DNA from: Paenibacillus bovis
GTDB lineage: Bacteria > Bacillota > Bacilli > Paenibacillales > Paenibacillaceae
Direction: 5' to 3'
Length of the DNA stretch: 64,000 nucleotides
Assembly (NCBI RefSeq): GCF_001421015.2
Contig: NZ_CP013023.1
Location: 5,115,001 to 5,179,000 of the forward strand
Shown: positions 1-8,801 of the stretch, one piece after another
How positions within the stretch are numbered: position 1 is the first letter of the stretch
How the letters are laid out: every line of letters starts with the position of its first letter
The notes under the pieces: model-generated
What the model saw: the letters and a program-made list of their open reading frames with translations, nothing else
Told to the model about the DNA's origin: nothing
Databases searched by the model: none
Translations under genes and position numbers: made by a program

Positions 1-60
1 TTATAATATATCATGTGAGTTTATTTTCGTCAACACTTTTTTTGAATACAATATTTGATG

Positions 61-93
61 TTTAAAAGGAGAGTCCAAAATGCATCCTCTCCT
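61..93 (-). terminator. Probable terminator of the small conserved gene
   Basis: Read on the minus strand, a 7-bp perfect stem (AGGAGAG at 87-93 with CTCTCCT at 67-73) encloses a 13-nt loop and is followed by TTTAAA. It sits about 70 bp beyond the stop of the gene at 166-396. The T-run is short, so it may be a weak terminator. Confidence 0.45.
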
Positions 94-165
94 GAATACA
101 CATCGTATTCAATTGGTGCGAAATCCAATTTATCATACCTAATTGTTTATCGTCAAGAGTGCTTT

Positions 166-396
166 TTAATTTTCTGCTTGAGGATATCTTGCACTACGAA
201 CATATTTGGCCAGTTCTTTTTGCGGAGCAAATCGCGCATACATTTTGAAGATGGTTTTATAGCGTTTATCGATTGCCTGGCGGATATCGTTATTTAGTCG
301 CTGATCACTCAAATCAAATAGCATCTCGTCCAATTCTTTTCTAAGGACATAAGCCATTTCCTTGCATTCGTTTTCGTTTAATAACATTCCAAGCAT
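166..396 (-). CDS. Small conserved helical protein of unknown function (76 aa)
   Basis: I do not recognise a named family. The protein is short and charged, with no signal peptide or membrane segment. It looks entirely helical: residues about 5-30 are rich in Glu/Lys/Leu (NENECKEMAYVLRKEL) and the C-terminal half is basic and aromatic (FKMYARFAPQKELAKYVRSA). A strong ribosome-binding site (AGGGAGG, 7 nt before the ATG) supports that it is a real gene. It lies downstream of the SpoIIM-like gene with about 160 bp between them, so it may have its own transcript. Similar small proteins may exist in other spore formers, but I cannot confirm this from sequence alone. Confidence 0.7.
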   Translation of the reverse strand: MLGMLLNENECKEMAYVLRKELDEMLFDLSDQRLNNDIRQAIDKRYKTIFKMYARFAPQKELAKYVRSARYPQAEN

Positions 397-556
397 ACGA
401 AATCCTCCCTAGTAACCCTTCACTTTATATATTAACCTGTGCTGCTGGCTATCTGATTATTCGATCATTGTCAGTTACACCATAGCGGTCTGGATAGTGA
501 TGATTTAACCTAATTCCGTATGCTTGTAACTACATTTACTTAAAAAGCTGCGGTTT

Positions 557-1174
557 CTAACTGCGTACCAGCCAATACGTAATTGTACTTTCGATACCTG
601 CCGCTACAATCAGCATAATTACAATCCAGAATGATGCGGTAATAGTGGATCTTATAAATTGCCGGCGTTCTGTTTTCAGCCTATAGCGTGCAGCGCTATC
701 CCAGGTAGTAATACTATCCAGCATGAGCTTTCCAAACTTCAGGCCATAAGCTGCTGCAATCAGAATCGCCGGAATTTCTATGATGCCGTGTGGTAGCAAA
801 CCTTTTACTACAAGAGTAAACACATCTACTCCCTCCATACTGCGGGAATACACCAGAAATCCGATCATCATTCCGTTCATGACCAGAAAGATAACGGGAA
901 TGATCCCCAGGAATACTCCCAGGTAGATGATCAGTATACTTTTGATTACATTGTTGAAGAAAATGAATATAAAGTAGCTAAGCTCCACGTTATTACTTTG
1001 TTGTAGCTTCTCAGTAACGCCTCGCAGTTGTTCGAGCTGACTTTCCAGGTATTGCCCCAGAGGCGCTGCCAGCCATATACCTGCGATAATACCTATTACA
1101 AATAAAACAAGAGATACCAAAAGCATCGTTTTATTGATGCGAAGATCATTCCAGAAAGTACGTATTGAGAACAT
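557..1174 (-). CDS. SpoIIM/DUF95-family membrane protein
   Basis: This 205-aa integral membrane protein has hydrophobic segments near residues 15-35, 65-115 and 130-150 and a last one near 178-200. The central block (FFNNVIKSILIIYLGVFLG, then GLLPHGIIEIPAILIAAAYG) carries the Pro-His-Gly and Glu-Ile-Pro-Ala pattern typical of the stage II sporulation protein M family. Family members in B. subtilis work with SpoIID and SpoIIP in forespore engulfment, but this chromosomal position (after a salA/mrp gene) is not that of classical spoIIM, so it may be a paralogue with another role. The ATG is preceded by AAAGGAG. It is 139 bp from the upstream Mrp gene, and an 18-bp inverted repeat lies in that gap. 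Confidence 0.8.
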   Translation of the reverse strand: MFSIRTFWNDLRINKTMLLVSLVLFVIGIIAGIWLAAPLGQYLESQLEQLRGVTEKLQQSNNVELSYFIFIFFNNVIKSILIIYLGVFLGIIPVIFLVMNGMMIGFLVYSRSMEGVDVFTLVVKGLLPHGIIEIPAILIAAAYGLKFGKLMLDSITTWDSAARYRLKTERRQFIRSTITASFWIVIMLIVAAGIESTITYWLVRS

Positions 1175-1213
1175 GATTGCTCCTTTCCCCGGTATATACC
1201 TGATTGAGTTTAT

Positions 1214-1271
1214 ACATATAGAGAGACAGGGTAGGTAGGATGGATTCCTTTATCCCTGTCTCTCTATATGT
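1214..1271. repeat. 18-bp perfect inverted repeat
   Basis: Positions 1214-1231 are the exact reverse complement of 1254-1271, separated by 22 nt. It lies between the stop of the Mrp/SalA gene and the start of the SpoIIM-like gene. Neither side is followed by a run of T, so it is not a textbook intrinsic terminator; it may act as a transcript-stabilising hairpin or a factor-assisted terminator. Confidence 0.8.
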
Positions 1272-1313
1272 CTTACTATTCATTAACAGTATTACATGGT
1301 TATTCAAACAGCA

Positions 1314-2426
1314 TCATTGCTCATATTTCTGAATAACACGGTTAGCGAGATCCTCATACAGCTGGCCGATCTCACTTTCGTTATTGTATACAGAAGGTGA
1401 AAAATCCGGATCGGTCGGTAAATTATCAGGCGCACCCAGTGGAATCTGAGCAAGAAGTTCCGTATGCAGATTTTCTGCGAGCATACCGCCCCCGCCTCTG
1501 CCAAACACATAGTCTTTTTGTCCGTCGCGTGTCTGGTAGTAGGCCATATTCTCGACCACTCCCAAAATCTCATGATTGGTTTGCAATGCCATAGCGCCTG
1601 CTCTTGCAGCAACATAAGCAGCTGTTGCATGTGGTGTTGTCACCAGTATCTCTTTGCTTTGCGGAAGCATCTGATGTACATCTAGTGCAACGTCTCCTGT
1701 ACCGGGTGGCAGATCAAGCAACATATAATCCAGCTCTCCCCAATCTACATCTGCGAAAAATTGGCGCAGCATTTTCCCCAGCATCGGCCCGCGCCAGATA
1801 ACAGGGTTGTTTTCACGGATAAAGAAGCCCATGGACATTACTTTTACACCAAAACGCTCTACTGGCTGAATACGGCCTTCCTCTACTGTAGGTCCCTCTT
1901 CGATTCCCATCATATCAGGTACACTGAAGCCGTAAATATCAGCATCGATCACTCCTACTTTTTTGCCCAGTTGAGCCAGAGCAGCCGCCAGATTGACTGT
2001 TACGGTAGATTTGCCGACTCCACCTTTGCCGCTTGCTACCGCAATAAAACGTACACCGGAATTTTCGCTAATGATAGACAGATTCTCCAGTCCTGCAGCA
2101 TGGCCCTTTTCCTCTATCTCTTTATCGGTAGGAGAAGAAGCTTCCTCGGGTGACAATAGTCGTCTCACAGCTTCCATTTCAAGGTCGGAAGGCTCTCTAA
2201 AGCGAATATGAATATCAATAGGTTGTACAATCTGAAGAGCCTGACGTACCGCCTGCTCTACGGTATCTTTATATTCCTGTCCCAGTTCGATACTGACTAC
2301 GGTCAATGAAATACGGGTTTCCTTGACCATTACATCACGTATCAGCTGCATGTCCAGGAGTGGAAAATCATACTCTGGGTCTTTGACTTTGCTTAATAGT
2401 TCAAGTACATATTCTCTTGATAGCAT
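1314..2426 (-). CDS. salA: Mrp/NBP35-family P-loop ATPase, SalA type
   Basis: A 370-aa protein with an N-terminal DUF59-like domain (residues 1-80, including VKDPEYDFPLLDMQLI) and a MinD/ParA-type deviant Walker A motif GKGGVGKS near residues 133-140, followed by LLDLPPGTGD. The CxxC that binds an iron-sulfur cluster in ApbC/Mrp is absent: the corresponding stretch reads MAYYQTRDGQKDYVFGRGGGG. That matches the SalA subgroup, which in B. subtilis is a regulator of scoC and occupies a similar place downstream of the ribosomal genes. A longer open frame begins upstream, but AAGGAG lies 10 nt before the ATG at 2426, so I chose that start. Whether this one carries iron-sulfur clusters or regulates genes is not visible from sequence. 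Confidence 0.9.
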   Translation of the reverse strand: MLSREYVLELLSKVKDPEYDFPLLDMQLIRDVMVKETRISLTVVSIELGQEYKDTVEQAVRQALQIVQPIDIHIRFREPSDLEMEAVRRLLSPEEASSPTDKEIEEKGHAAGLENLSIISENSGVRFIAVASGKGGVGKSTVTVNLAAALAQLGKKVGVIDADIYGFSVPDMMGIEEGPTVEEGRIQPVERFGVKVMSMGFFIRENNPVIWRGPMLGKMLRQFFADVDWGELDYMLLDLPPGTGDVALDVHQMLPQSKEILVTTPHATAAYVAARAGAMALQTNHEILGVVENMAYYQTRDGQKDYVFGRGGGGMLAENLHTELLAQIPLGAPDNLPTDPDFSPSVYNNESEIGQLYEDLANRVIQKYEQ

Positions 2427-2568
2427 GAATAGCGCACTCCTTATCAGATTAATTTGATATACCTCTATATACAGCGTACCCATAATCATTGCCATTATAG
2501 CATTGTATACGGTTGCTTAGCGAATCATTCATCTTCTCTTTGCGTTATCCGAAGTTCGGGAGAACAGA

Positions 2569-2613
2569 CCAAAAAGCTCCAATTCCCTGCATAGTTACAG
2601 GTTATCAGAGCTT
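2569..2613 (-). terminator. Terminator after sat
   Basis: On the minus strand AAGCTC (2608-2613) pairs with GAGCTT (2574-2579), with an inner CCTG/CAGG pairing, followed by TTTTTGG. It lies 21 bp beyond the sat stop and separates sat from the SalA/Mrp gene. Confidence 0.65.
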
Positions 2614-2633
2614 GGGATAAATAGTATCTCCTC

Positions 2634-3803
2634 TTACTGCGTAATGCGTTCAGCCATACCTTCAATCAAAATCTCGGCAACTTCCGGACGCGTAAATTCA
2701 GGTGGTGGACATTGACCTTCTCGAAGCAATGCTCTCACCTTGGTACCTGACAATGTTAAATGCTGCTCTTTGGGATGCGGACACGTTTTGCTGGATGCCA
2801 TATTACCGCATTTGGTACAGAAGAAGCTGTGTTCAAAAAAGAGCGGGGTAATATCCAGTTCTTCTGCTGTAAAGTTGGAGAAAATCTCCTGAGCTTCATA
2901 GGTACCATAATAATCACCGACACCTGCATGGTCTCGTCCTACAATAAAGTGGGTGCAACCATAGTTTTTACGAACCATAGCATGGAAGATAGCCTCTCTC
3001 GGCCCTGCATAACGCATCGCTGCCGGAAATACTCCCAAAAATGCCCGATCCTCAGGGTAATAGTTTTCCAGCAATACCAGATAACTGCGCATACGTACAT
3101 CTGCCGGTACATCATCCGACTTGGTCTCACCGACCAGAGGATTCAGGAATAAAGCATCTACAATCTCCATAGCACTTTTTTGGATATACTCGTGAGCACG
3201 ATGTACAGGATTACGAGTCTGAAAGCCCACTACCGTTTTCCAGCCTTTATCGGCAAAAATCTGGCGCGTCTGGGCTGGATCATAATAGAATTCACCAAAC
3301 TTCTCTGGTGCAGGACGCTGTAATACTTGTACAGGGCCACCTACATAGGTAGAAGATCTGCCAAACAGCTTGGCGACCCCTGGATGTTCCGGATCATTCG
3401 TGCGGAATACTTGTAAGGCTTCTTCATTCTGATCTATCTGATAAATGCTGCGGACTTCCAGTATGCCGTAAATAACTTGATCGGCTTCTCCAACCAGGGC
3501 GACTTTCTCTCCGATAGTTAGTTCAGAAGTGATCGCTTCATCCAAAGCAAGAGTGATCGGTATACTCCAGACCAACCCATTTGCGAGTCTCATATCTTGC
3601 AACACCGAGCGGTAATCCTGTTCCTCCATAAATCCTTCTAAAGGGGAAAAGGCACCTACTGCTATCAAATCCAGATCCGATAGTGTCCAGGTGTTGATAG
3701 GAATCTGCTTCCATTGTTTCGCCTGTTCCAAAAGCTGCTCTTTTTCCTGGCCTTCTACAAGTCGGTTAATCAGCTTGCCACCATGTGGTAGAATCGTCGT
3801 CAT
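2634..3803 (-). CDS. sat: Sulfate adenylyltransferase (ATP sulfurylase)
   Basis: Activates sulfate with ATP to adenosine 5'-phosphosulfate (APS), the first step of assimilatory sulfate reduction in the cytoplasm. The 389-aa protein has the ATP-binding motif [10 protein letters not shown] near residues 195-204 and GRDHAGVG near 289-296. A Cys-rich patch ([16 protein letters not shown]) near the C terminus is typical of the bacterial/archaeal homo-oligomeric Sat family. The ATG at 3803 was chosen over upstream in-frame starts because AAGGGAG precedes it and family N termini start close to [19 protein letters not shown] at 3911-3916 (minus strand) could be its -10 box, giving a leader of about 100 nt with a 9-bp tandem repeat (CTTGGGATA twice) and a small hairpin. 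Its partner cysH lies just upstream. I found no S-box (SAM riboswitch) consensus in the leader. Confidence 0.96.
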   Translation of the reverse strand: MTTILPHGGKLINRLVEGQEKEQLLEQAKQWKQIPINTWTLSDLDLIAVGAFSPLEGFMEEQDYRSVLQDMRLANGLVWSIPITLALDEAITSELTIGEKVALVGEADQVIYGILEVRSIYQIDQNEEALQVFRTNDPEHPGVAKLFGRSSTYVGGPVQVLQRPAPEKFGEFYYDPAQTRQIFADKGWKTVVGFQTRNPVHRAHEYIQKSAMEIVDALFLNPLVGETKSDDVPADVRMRSYLVLLENYYPEDRAFLGVFPAAMRYAGPREAIFHAMVRKNYGCTHFIVGRDHAGVGDYYGTYEAQEIFSNFTAEELDITPLFFEHSFFCTKCGNMASSKTCPHPKEQHLTLSGTKVRALLREGQCPPPEFTRPEVAEILIEGMAERITQ

Positions 3804-4048
3804 CCGGTTCTCTCCCTTATTATGTGATGAGTACTGCCCGGTTAGTAAAGGATGCATGTATCCCAAGTATCCCAAGCAAGCACAACTGCTACCAAGCAGT
3901 ACCCGAGGTCATTATAGTAAAAACTGTATAATGTATGTGTAATCCGCTGCTCTGATATAAGTGGATCAAACAGAGTATATCGTATACTTATGAACAGCGG
4001 CCAAAAGTCAGTCGAGTATAGATACTTATTAGGACCGTTATTGAAGGA

Positions 4049-4741
4049 TTATTTATGAAGACCGCATTCTGTCTTCTCGGAGCCGGACCAACGCCCTGCT
4101 CTTGGATCTTCACCAGGCATTACCTGACGGGTGCACTGTTCGCAACCAATACTAGGGTAATGACGGTCATGTAGAGGATTATAAATAATGTCATTATCAC
4201 GAATATACTGCCATACATCTTCTGACGTCCAATCTGCAATCGGATTAAACTTCATTAATCCGAATTTGTAATCATATTCGACCTTTTTGGCATTAGCCCG
4301 TGTAGGAGCCTGATCCCGGCGAATACCTGTAATCCATGAATCATATTGGGAAAGGATGCGGGTTAGCGGCTCTACTTTGCGAATATTGCAGCAGGCATTC
4401 GGATCCACGGTCCAAAGAGATTCTCCATGAGCAGCTGCTTGTTCTTCAGGCGTCAGCTTTGGAGCTACTTTGACAAAATTAATACCATAACGCTCTACTA
4501 TGCGATCACGTGTCTCATACGTTTCCTGGAAATGAAAATCGGTATCAAGATAGAAAATATCTGTAGAGGGACTGATCGTCTGCAGCATATCTACAATCAC
4601 TACGTCTTCTGCTCCAAAGCTGCACGCAAAAGTAAGACTCTCAAAGTTGTCTACTGCCCAGCGTATAACTTGTTCTGCCGAAGCATGCTCCAACTCTTCT
4701 GCTTTGACTCTAGCCAATTCTTCCTTTTCCAAAAGATTCAT
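4049..4741 (-). CDS. cysH: Assimilatory APS/PAPS reductase
   Basis: Thioredoxin-dependent reduction of (phospho)adenylyl sulfate to sulfite, directly after Sat in sulfate assimilation. The 230-aa protein shows the PP-loop ATPase-like fold start FACSFGAEDVV and the catalytic C-terminal ECGLH (about residues 225-229). It also has both cysteine pairs that hold a [4Fe-4S] cluster in APS-reducing forms: CC near 117-118 and CEQC near 200-203. The cluster cysteines suggest it can use APS directly, which fits the absence of a visible cysC (APS kinase) in the window. I took the ATG at 4741, which follows GGGGGA, rather than an in-frame start 11 codons upstream. A good promoter is seen at 4939-4967, leaving a leader of about 190 nt. 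Confidence 0.95.
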   Translation of the reverse strand: MNLLEKEELARVKAEELEHASAEQVIRWAVDNFESLTFACSFGAEDVVIVDMLQTISPSTDIFYLDTDFHFQETYETRDRIVERYGINFVKVAPKLTPEEQAAAHGESLWTVDPNACCNIRKVEPLTRILSQYDSWITGIRRDQAPTRANAKKVEYDYKFGLMKFNPIADWTSEDVWQYIRDNDIIYNPLHDRHYPSIGCEQCTRQVMPGEDPRAGRWSGSEKTECGLHK

Positions 4742-4938
4742 ATTGGTTCCCCCATCTAAATTAGTTTTTTTCAATTTGGAAAAAAGTACTCATGTGCATT
4801 TAATCATCTAATCTTACTGATTGATGAATCGGACTTGAATAACACATTAGTAGCTAAATTAAAATAATGCTCTCTATACTTTTTCCAAATATAAGAAACC
4901 GAAATTAAACCAACTAAACTACTAAGAATTATATGTAT

Positions 4939-4967
4939 ATTATAGGGGCTTCTGTCTGTATCTTCAA
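4939..4967 (-). promoter_or_regulatory. Sigma-A promoter for cysH
   Basis: On the minus strand TTGAAG (4962-4967), a 17-bp spacer and a perfect TATAAT (4939-4944) precede cysH. The predicted transcript starts near 4932 and carries a leader of about 190 nt that is AT-rich; I see no named riboswitch in it. Confidence 0.7.
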
Positions 4968-5068
4968 TAGAATCCTGGAATCTTTCTCAAAAAATATTGA
5001 ATAGGCGATCGGATTGGTATTACCAGCAGTTGTACGTTCTAAAGTATATTAAGCTTTTAAAAATAGTC

Positions 5069-5234
5069 TGTGGATAATTTTATGTTTCCAGAATTTTTGT
5101 TTATTTATTATTCCACTATTCACAGGCTTGTACACATATCCCACAGTGAATTTGGTTAACGATAAGGATCTGCTTCTTTTTCCACAGGTTGTATACAGAT
5201 GTTTCTGATAGCTTCCATGAATAGCTGGGGATAA
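5069..5234. other. Cluster of DnaA-box-like 9-mers between rpsI and cysH
   Basis: The 559-bp gap between cysH and rpsI holds one perfect DnaA box (TTATCCACA on the minus strand, 5069-5077). Three near matches follow: CTATTCACA (+, 5116-5124), TTTTCCACA (+, 5178-5186) and TTATCCCCA (minus, 5226-5234). All lie within 166 bp of AT-rich DNA. DnaA is known to bind such clusters outside oriC in B. subtilis; whether it binds here is inference. No coding sequence is visible in 4742-5254. Confidence 0.5.
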
Positions 5235-5254
5235 GATGGATAGAATCTACGCAT

Positions 5255-5291
5255 AAAAAAGCCTTTCCTCTGCAAGAGAGAAAAGGCTTTT
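5255..5291 (-). terminator. Terminator of the rplM-rpsI operon
   Basis: A long GC-containing stem (AAAAGCCTTT...AAAGGCTTTT, with CTCT/AGAG inside) is followed on the minus strand by TTTTTTATG. It starts 10 bp after the rpsI stop and is a strong intrinsic terminator. Confidence 0.9.
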
Positions 5292-5300
5292 GAATGAAAA

Positions 5301-5693
5301 TTAACGTTTGGAGAACTGAGGTGCGCGACGAGCCGCTTTAAGACCGTATTTTTTACGTTCTTTCATACGTGGGTCACGAGTCAGGAATCCAGCTTTTTTC
5401 AGGGAACCGCGAAGTTCTGGATCAGCTTTCAGCAATGCACGGGAGATACCGTGACGAATTGCTCCTGCTTGACCAGAGATACCGCCGCCATGAGCCAGTA
5501 CGATTACATCGTAGCTGCCCAGTGTTTCAGTCAGGTTCAGTGGTTGTTTAACGATCAGTTTGAGTGTTTCCAAACCGAAATATTCATTGATGTCGCGTTT
5601 GTTGATGACAATGCGTCCTTCACCCGGTACAAGGCGAACACGTGCTACCGAATGTTTACGACGACCTGTCCCATAGTATTGTACTTGTGCCAT
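5301..5693 (-). CDS. rpsI: 30S ribosomal protein S9
   Basis: A 130-aa small-subunit protein whose basic C-terminal tail (ending APQFSKR) reaches into the ribosomal P site and contacts tRNA. The start [20 protein letters not shown] and the [15 protein letters not shown] block are diagnostic. It follows rplM by 19 bp with a good ribosome-binding site and is the last gene before a strong terminator. It is full length and unremarkable. Confidence 0.98.
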   Translation of the reverse strand: MAQVQYYGTGRRKHSVARVRLVPGEGRIVINKRDINEYFGLETLKLIVKQPLNLTETLGSYDVIVLAHGGGISGQAGAIRHGISRALLKADPELRGSLKKAGFLTRDPRMKERKKYGLKAARRAPQFSKR

Positions 5694-5712
5694 GAAACTG
5701 TCCTCCTTTTAA

Positions 5713-6150
5713 TTATCCGCGAAGTTCGTAAACTTCTGGTTTTTGTGCTGCATGTGGATGTTCTGCGCCAGCGTATGCTTTCAGACGCAACTTCATTGCG
5801 TTACCTTGACGAGTTTTTGGAAGCATACCGTGTACAGCAGCTTCGATTACACGCTCAGGTTTGTTAGCGAGCAGTTCTTGAGCATTCATCACTTTCAGAC
5901 CACCTGGGTGCATGGAATGACGATAGTATTTTTTGTCTTGCAGCTTTTTACCAGTCAGGTGAATTTTTTCAGCGTTGATTACGATAACGAAATCTCCGCC
6001 ATCCACGTGAGGAGTGAAAGATGGTTTATGTTTACCGCGGATCAGTGCTGCGGCTTCACTTGCCAGACGGCCAAGTGTTTTACCTTCAGCATCAATAATG
6101 TGCCAATTGCGTTCTACTTCACTTGGCTTCGCAATATAGGTCGTGCGCAT
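5713..6150 (-). CDS. rplM: 50S ribosomal protein L13
   Basis: An early-assembling large-subunit protein of 145 aa, full length for Firmicutes. Recognised by [18 protein letters not shown], the [18 protein letters not shown] block and the C-terminal [19 protein letters not shown] precedes the ATG. It is cotranscribed with rpsI. A candidate promoter lies at 6320-6348, giving a leader of roughly 160 nt; L13 leaders are known autoregulatory elements in Firmicutes, but I could not match that consensus here. Confidence 0.98.
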   Translation of the reverse strand: MRTTYIAKPSEVERNWHIIDAEGKTLGRLASEAAALIRGKHKPSFTPHVDGGDFVIVINAEKIHLTGKKLQDKKYYRHSMHPGGLKVMNAQELLANKPERVIEAAVHGMLPKTRQGNAMKLRLKAYAGAEHPHAAQKPEVYELRG

Positions 6151-6319
6151 GAGAAGTTCCTCCTTAGTCTGCTTTTGAAAATTTTCATTTTCATATATGA
6201 TCGTTCTTTGTTTGTGTTTTTAATACACAATGTTACATTTGTAATAGTTAATGGTTATATCAATGGTAATGTAATTTTCTCAGGGGGCTGTGGGATAGCT
6301 CTAAGAAAACACAACTTTT

Positions 6320-6348
6320 ATTTTACAGGATGAATCAGCGTTAAGCAA
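6320..6348 (-). promoter_or_regulatory. Candidate promoter for rplM-rpsI
   Basis: TTGCTT (6343-6348), a 17-bp spacer and TAAAAT (6320-6325) on the minus strand lie 170 bp before rplM. The -10 is 5/6 and the -35 only 3/6, so this is a moderate prediction. Confidence 0.45.
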
Positions 6349-6385
6349 GCACTATTTAACCTTTTTCAAGACTTTTTTTATTGGA

Positions 6386-7174
6386 TCATTTATCTTGAAA
6401 ATTAATGTCGTCATAGTGTACTCCCCACATGGTCAACGCCTTACTAACGGCTGTAGGTCCTGCAGCACTACGATCACATGCTGCAATCATCCCAGGTATG
6501 GCATCCGGCTTATGCTTGCCTTCTCCGACCTGAATAAGTGTCCCCATAATAATCCGCACCATATGCTGTAAAAAACCATTACCCGTAATATAAAAATGCA
6601 GGATACCCTGGTCTCTTGTATGAGGACGTGTCTGAGAATAATCAATCTCCAGTCTCGTCTCCAGCACCGTACGAACATGGTTCTGCTTTTGGGAATAACG
6701 GGAAGCAAAAGAAGTAAAGTCATAGGTTCCTACAAAGTGGTGAAAAGCTTCTTCCATCGCCTGAACATTTAACCTGGCCGGGTGATGCAGCTGCATATGA
6801 CGCAAAAACACATCCGCATACTGATTGGCATTAATCGTATACCGGTACGTCTTGCGCTTCGCAGAGCGCCTGGAATGAAACTCCAGCGGAACATTCTGAG
6901 CCCCGGTCACAACAATATCCCTGGGCAGACGGCCATTCAGGGCCAGAGGCCAGCGATCTGCTGGTATGGGGGAGTCTGTCATAAAGTTAAATACCTGGCC
7001 GACTGCATGCACTCCAGCATCTGTACGCCCTGAGCCATGAATCTTCGGCTTCTCGCCAACAAGAGTAGCTATTGCTTTCTCCAAATGATCCTGCACGGTA
7101 TTCCCGTCCGGCTGTGTTTGAAAGCCATTATAACGACTTCCATCATAGTTTACGGTCATACATAGATTACGCAT
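6386..7174 (-). CDS. truA: tRNA pseudouridine(38-40) synthase TruA
   Basis: Converts uridines 38-40 of the tRNA anticodon arm to pseudouridine. The 262-aa protein contains the TruA catalytic motif GSGRTDAGVHA, whose Asp is the nucleophile, and further family blocks (YDGSRYNGFQ near the N terminus, GFLQHMVRIIMGTLI near the C terminus). The ATG at 7174 is used because AAAGGTG lies 8 nt before it; a GTG three codons earlier has no good ribosome-binding site. In B. subtilis three ECF-transporter genes separate rplQ from truA; here the gap is only 149 bp. Confidence 0.96.
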   Translation of the reverse strand: MRNLCMTVNYDGSRYNGFQTQPDGNTVQDHLEKAIATLVGEKPKIHGSGRTDAGVHAVGQVFNFMTDSPIPADRWPLALNGRLPRDIVVTGAQNVPLEFHSRRSAKRKTYRYTINANQYADVFLRHMQLHHPARLNVQAMEEAFHHFVGTYDFTSFASRYSQKQNHVRTVLETRLEIDYSQTRPHTRDQGILHFYITGNGFLQHMVRIIMGTLIQVGEGKHKPDAIPGMIAACDRSAAGPTAVSKALTMWGVHYDDINFQDK

Positions 7175-7207
7175 GTATCTCACACCTTTATATACACATA
7201 CAAAGTA

Positions 7208-7231
7208 AGGGAGCCCCTAGTGGAGCTCCCT
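7208..7231 (-). terminator. Hairpin after rplQ, probable terminator
   Basis: AGGGAGC (7208-7214) pairs with GCTCCCT (7225-7231) plus inner G-C pairs. On the minus strand it is followed by TACTTTG, so the T-run is poor. It lies about 90 bp after rplQ and before truA and probably ends or attenuates the S10-spc-alpha transcript. Confidence 0.5.
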
Positions 7232-7323
7232 CCTTTATCTTGATACCAGTAACTTATCCAGACAGAGAAAAAAAGGGCTTTGTCAGAATCTTATGACCCT
7301 GTCCACCCTTCTTTATCTGCATG

Positions 7324-7689
7324 TTACGCGCGGTCTACCAGCTCAAGGTAAACCATAGGTGCAGCGTCGCCACGACGAGGTCCCAGTTTCAGGATACGAG
7401 TGTATCCACCTGGACGCTCTGCATAACGAGTTGCCAGTTCAGAGAACAATTTTTGAATTGCATCTTGTCCACCATCGAGAGATTCGCGACGTACATAAGC
7501 AGCTACTTGACGACGAGCATGCAGATCTCCACGCTTGGACAGGGTGATCAGCTTTTCAGCGATAGAACGAAGTTCTTTTGCTTTTGCTTCTGTCGTTTGA
7601 ATACGCTCATATAAGAACAGGTCAGTTACCATATCACGGAACAGTGCTTTACGAGCGCTGGAGTTGCGACCCAATTTTTGATATGCCAT
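7324..7689 (-). CDS. rplQ: 50S ribosomal protein L17
   Basis: A 121-aa large-subunit protein found near the exit of the peptide tunnel. Family signature is [20 protein letters not shown] followed by [18 protein letters not shown] and, at the C terminus, [17 protein letters not shown]. It ends the alpha operon behind rpoA, as in other bacteria, with a 34-bp gap and a GGAGGG ribosome-binding site. Confidence 0.98.
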   Translation of the reverse strand: MAYQKLGRNSSARKALFRDMVTDLFLYERIQTTEAKAKELRSIAEKLITLSKRGDLHARRQVAAYVRRESLDGGQDAIQKLFSELATRYAERPGGYTRILKLGPRRGDAAPMVYLELVDRA

Positions 7690-7723
7690 ATTGTATTCCC
7701 TCCTTCTTTAAATAATTAAGTGA

Positions 7724-8668
7724 CTATTCTTCCTCACGTAGACCAAGGCCCAATTCCTGAAGCTTCTCTTGAACTTCTTCAAGAGATTTGCGTCCAAGGT
7801 TGCGGACTTTCATCATATCGTCTTCGGATTTGGTAGTCAGTTCTTGTACCGTATTGATGCCGGCACGTTTCAAGCAGTTGTAAGAACGTACAGAGAGGTC
7901 GAGCTCTTCGATAGTCATCTCGAGCACTTTCTCTTTTTTGTCCTCTTCTTTTTCGACCATAATTTCTGCATCTTTGGCTTCGTCGGTCAGACCAACGAAC
8001 AGCATCAGATGCTCGGTCAGAATTTTGGCACCCAGACTTACTGCCTCTTCCGGACGAATGCTTCCATCTGTCCAGATTTCAATAGTCAGTTTGTCATAGT
8101 TCGTAACTTGGCCAACACGGGTATTTTCGATACCGTAGTTAACACGGGAAATCGGAGTATAAATAGAATCGATCGGAATCACGCCGATAGGCTGATCAGA
8201 ACGTTTGTTTTTATCTGCCGATACATAACCGCGTCCACGATTTGCAAAAATGCGCATGTGGAGTCTAGAACCTGGAGCCAGAGTGGCAATATGAAGATCC
8301 GGGTTAAGGATTTCCACGTCACTGTCAGCACGGATATCGCCTGCAGTGACCACTCCATCTCCTTCTGCATCAATCTCTAACAATTTTTCTTCATCAGAGT
8401 GGATTTTCAGAGAAAGGGCCTTGAGGTTCAAAATAATTTCCGTAACGTCTTCCATTACTCCTTGAACCGTTGAGAACTCGTGCAATACACCATCGATTTG
8501 TACGGATGTTACCGCTGCTCCCGGAAGAGAAGACAGCAAGATCCGGCGAAGTGAATTACCAAGTGTTGTGCCGTAACCACGTTCGAGAGGTTCTACGATG
8601 AACTTGCCATAGGTTCCTTCATCATTTACATCTACGGTCTCAATTTTCGGCTTTTCGATTTCTATCAC
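7724..8668 (-). CDS. rpoA: RNA polymerase alpha subunit
   Basis: The 314-aa subunit dimerises to nucleate RNA polymerase assembly. The N-terminal domain (about 1-230) carries [20 protein letters not shown]. After an acidic linker ([10 protein letters not shown]) the C-terminal domain (about 245-314) has [19 protein letters not shown] and [11 protein letters not shown], the face that binds UP elements and activators. The start is GTG at 8666-8668 behind AAGGAGGG. Full length and intact. Confidence 0.98.
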   Translation of the reverse strand: MIEIEKPKIETVDVNDEGTYGKFIVEPLERGYGTTLGNSLRRILLSSLPGAAVTSVQIDGVLHEFSTVQGVMEDVTEIILNLKALSLKIHSDEEKLLEIDAEGDGVVTAGDIRADSDVEILNPDLHIATLAPGSRLHMRIFANRGRGYVSADKNKRSDQPIGVIPIDSIYTPISRVNYGIENTRVGQVTNYDKLTIEIWTDGSIRPEEAVSLGAKILTEHLMLFVGLTDEAKDAEIMVEKEEDKKEKVLEMTIEELDLSVRSYNCLKRAGINTVQELTTKSEDDMMKVRNLGRKSLEEVQEKLQELGLGLREEE

Positions 8669-8743
8669 TGCAATATCCCTCCTTCAAAACGTCGCTTCGG
8701 TGAAACTGTCGCTAAAACTTTATTCAATAGACATGCAGTAGTC

Positions 8744-8770
8744 CCCGGCAAGCATAAATGCATCTCCGGG
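8744..8770 (-). repeat. Hairpin between rpsK and rpoA
   Basis: CCCGG (8744-8748) and CCGGG (8766-8770) with an inner GCAT/ATGC pairing form a stem-loop in the 133-bp gap ahead of rpoA. There is no T-run, so it is more likely a processing or translational signal than a terminator. No further gene is visible in the gap. Confidence 0.4.
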
Positions 8771-8801
8771 AATATGACCACATTGAAGAGACATGCTTCG
8801 A

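Noticed and set aside
55..297. Plus-strand frame of 80 codons at the window start
   Set aside because: No ribosome-binding site that fits, and it overlaps the well-supported minus-strand gene at 166-396 and its terminator.
3804..4048. S-box (SAM riboswitch) or T-box ahead of sat
   Set aside because: The core S-box stretches and the T-box core are not present; only a 9-bp tandem repeat and a short hairpin are seen.
6280..6300. A DnaA-like TATCCCACA near rplM
   Set aside because: Three mismatches to the DnaA box and no neighbouring boxes, so most likely chance.
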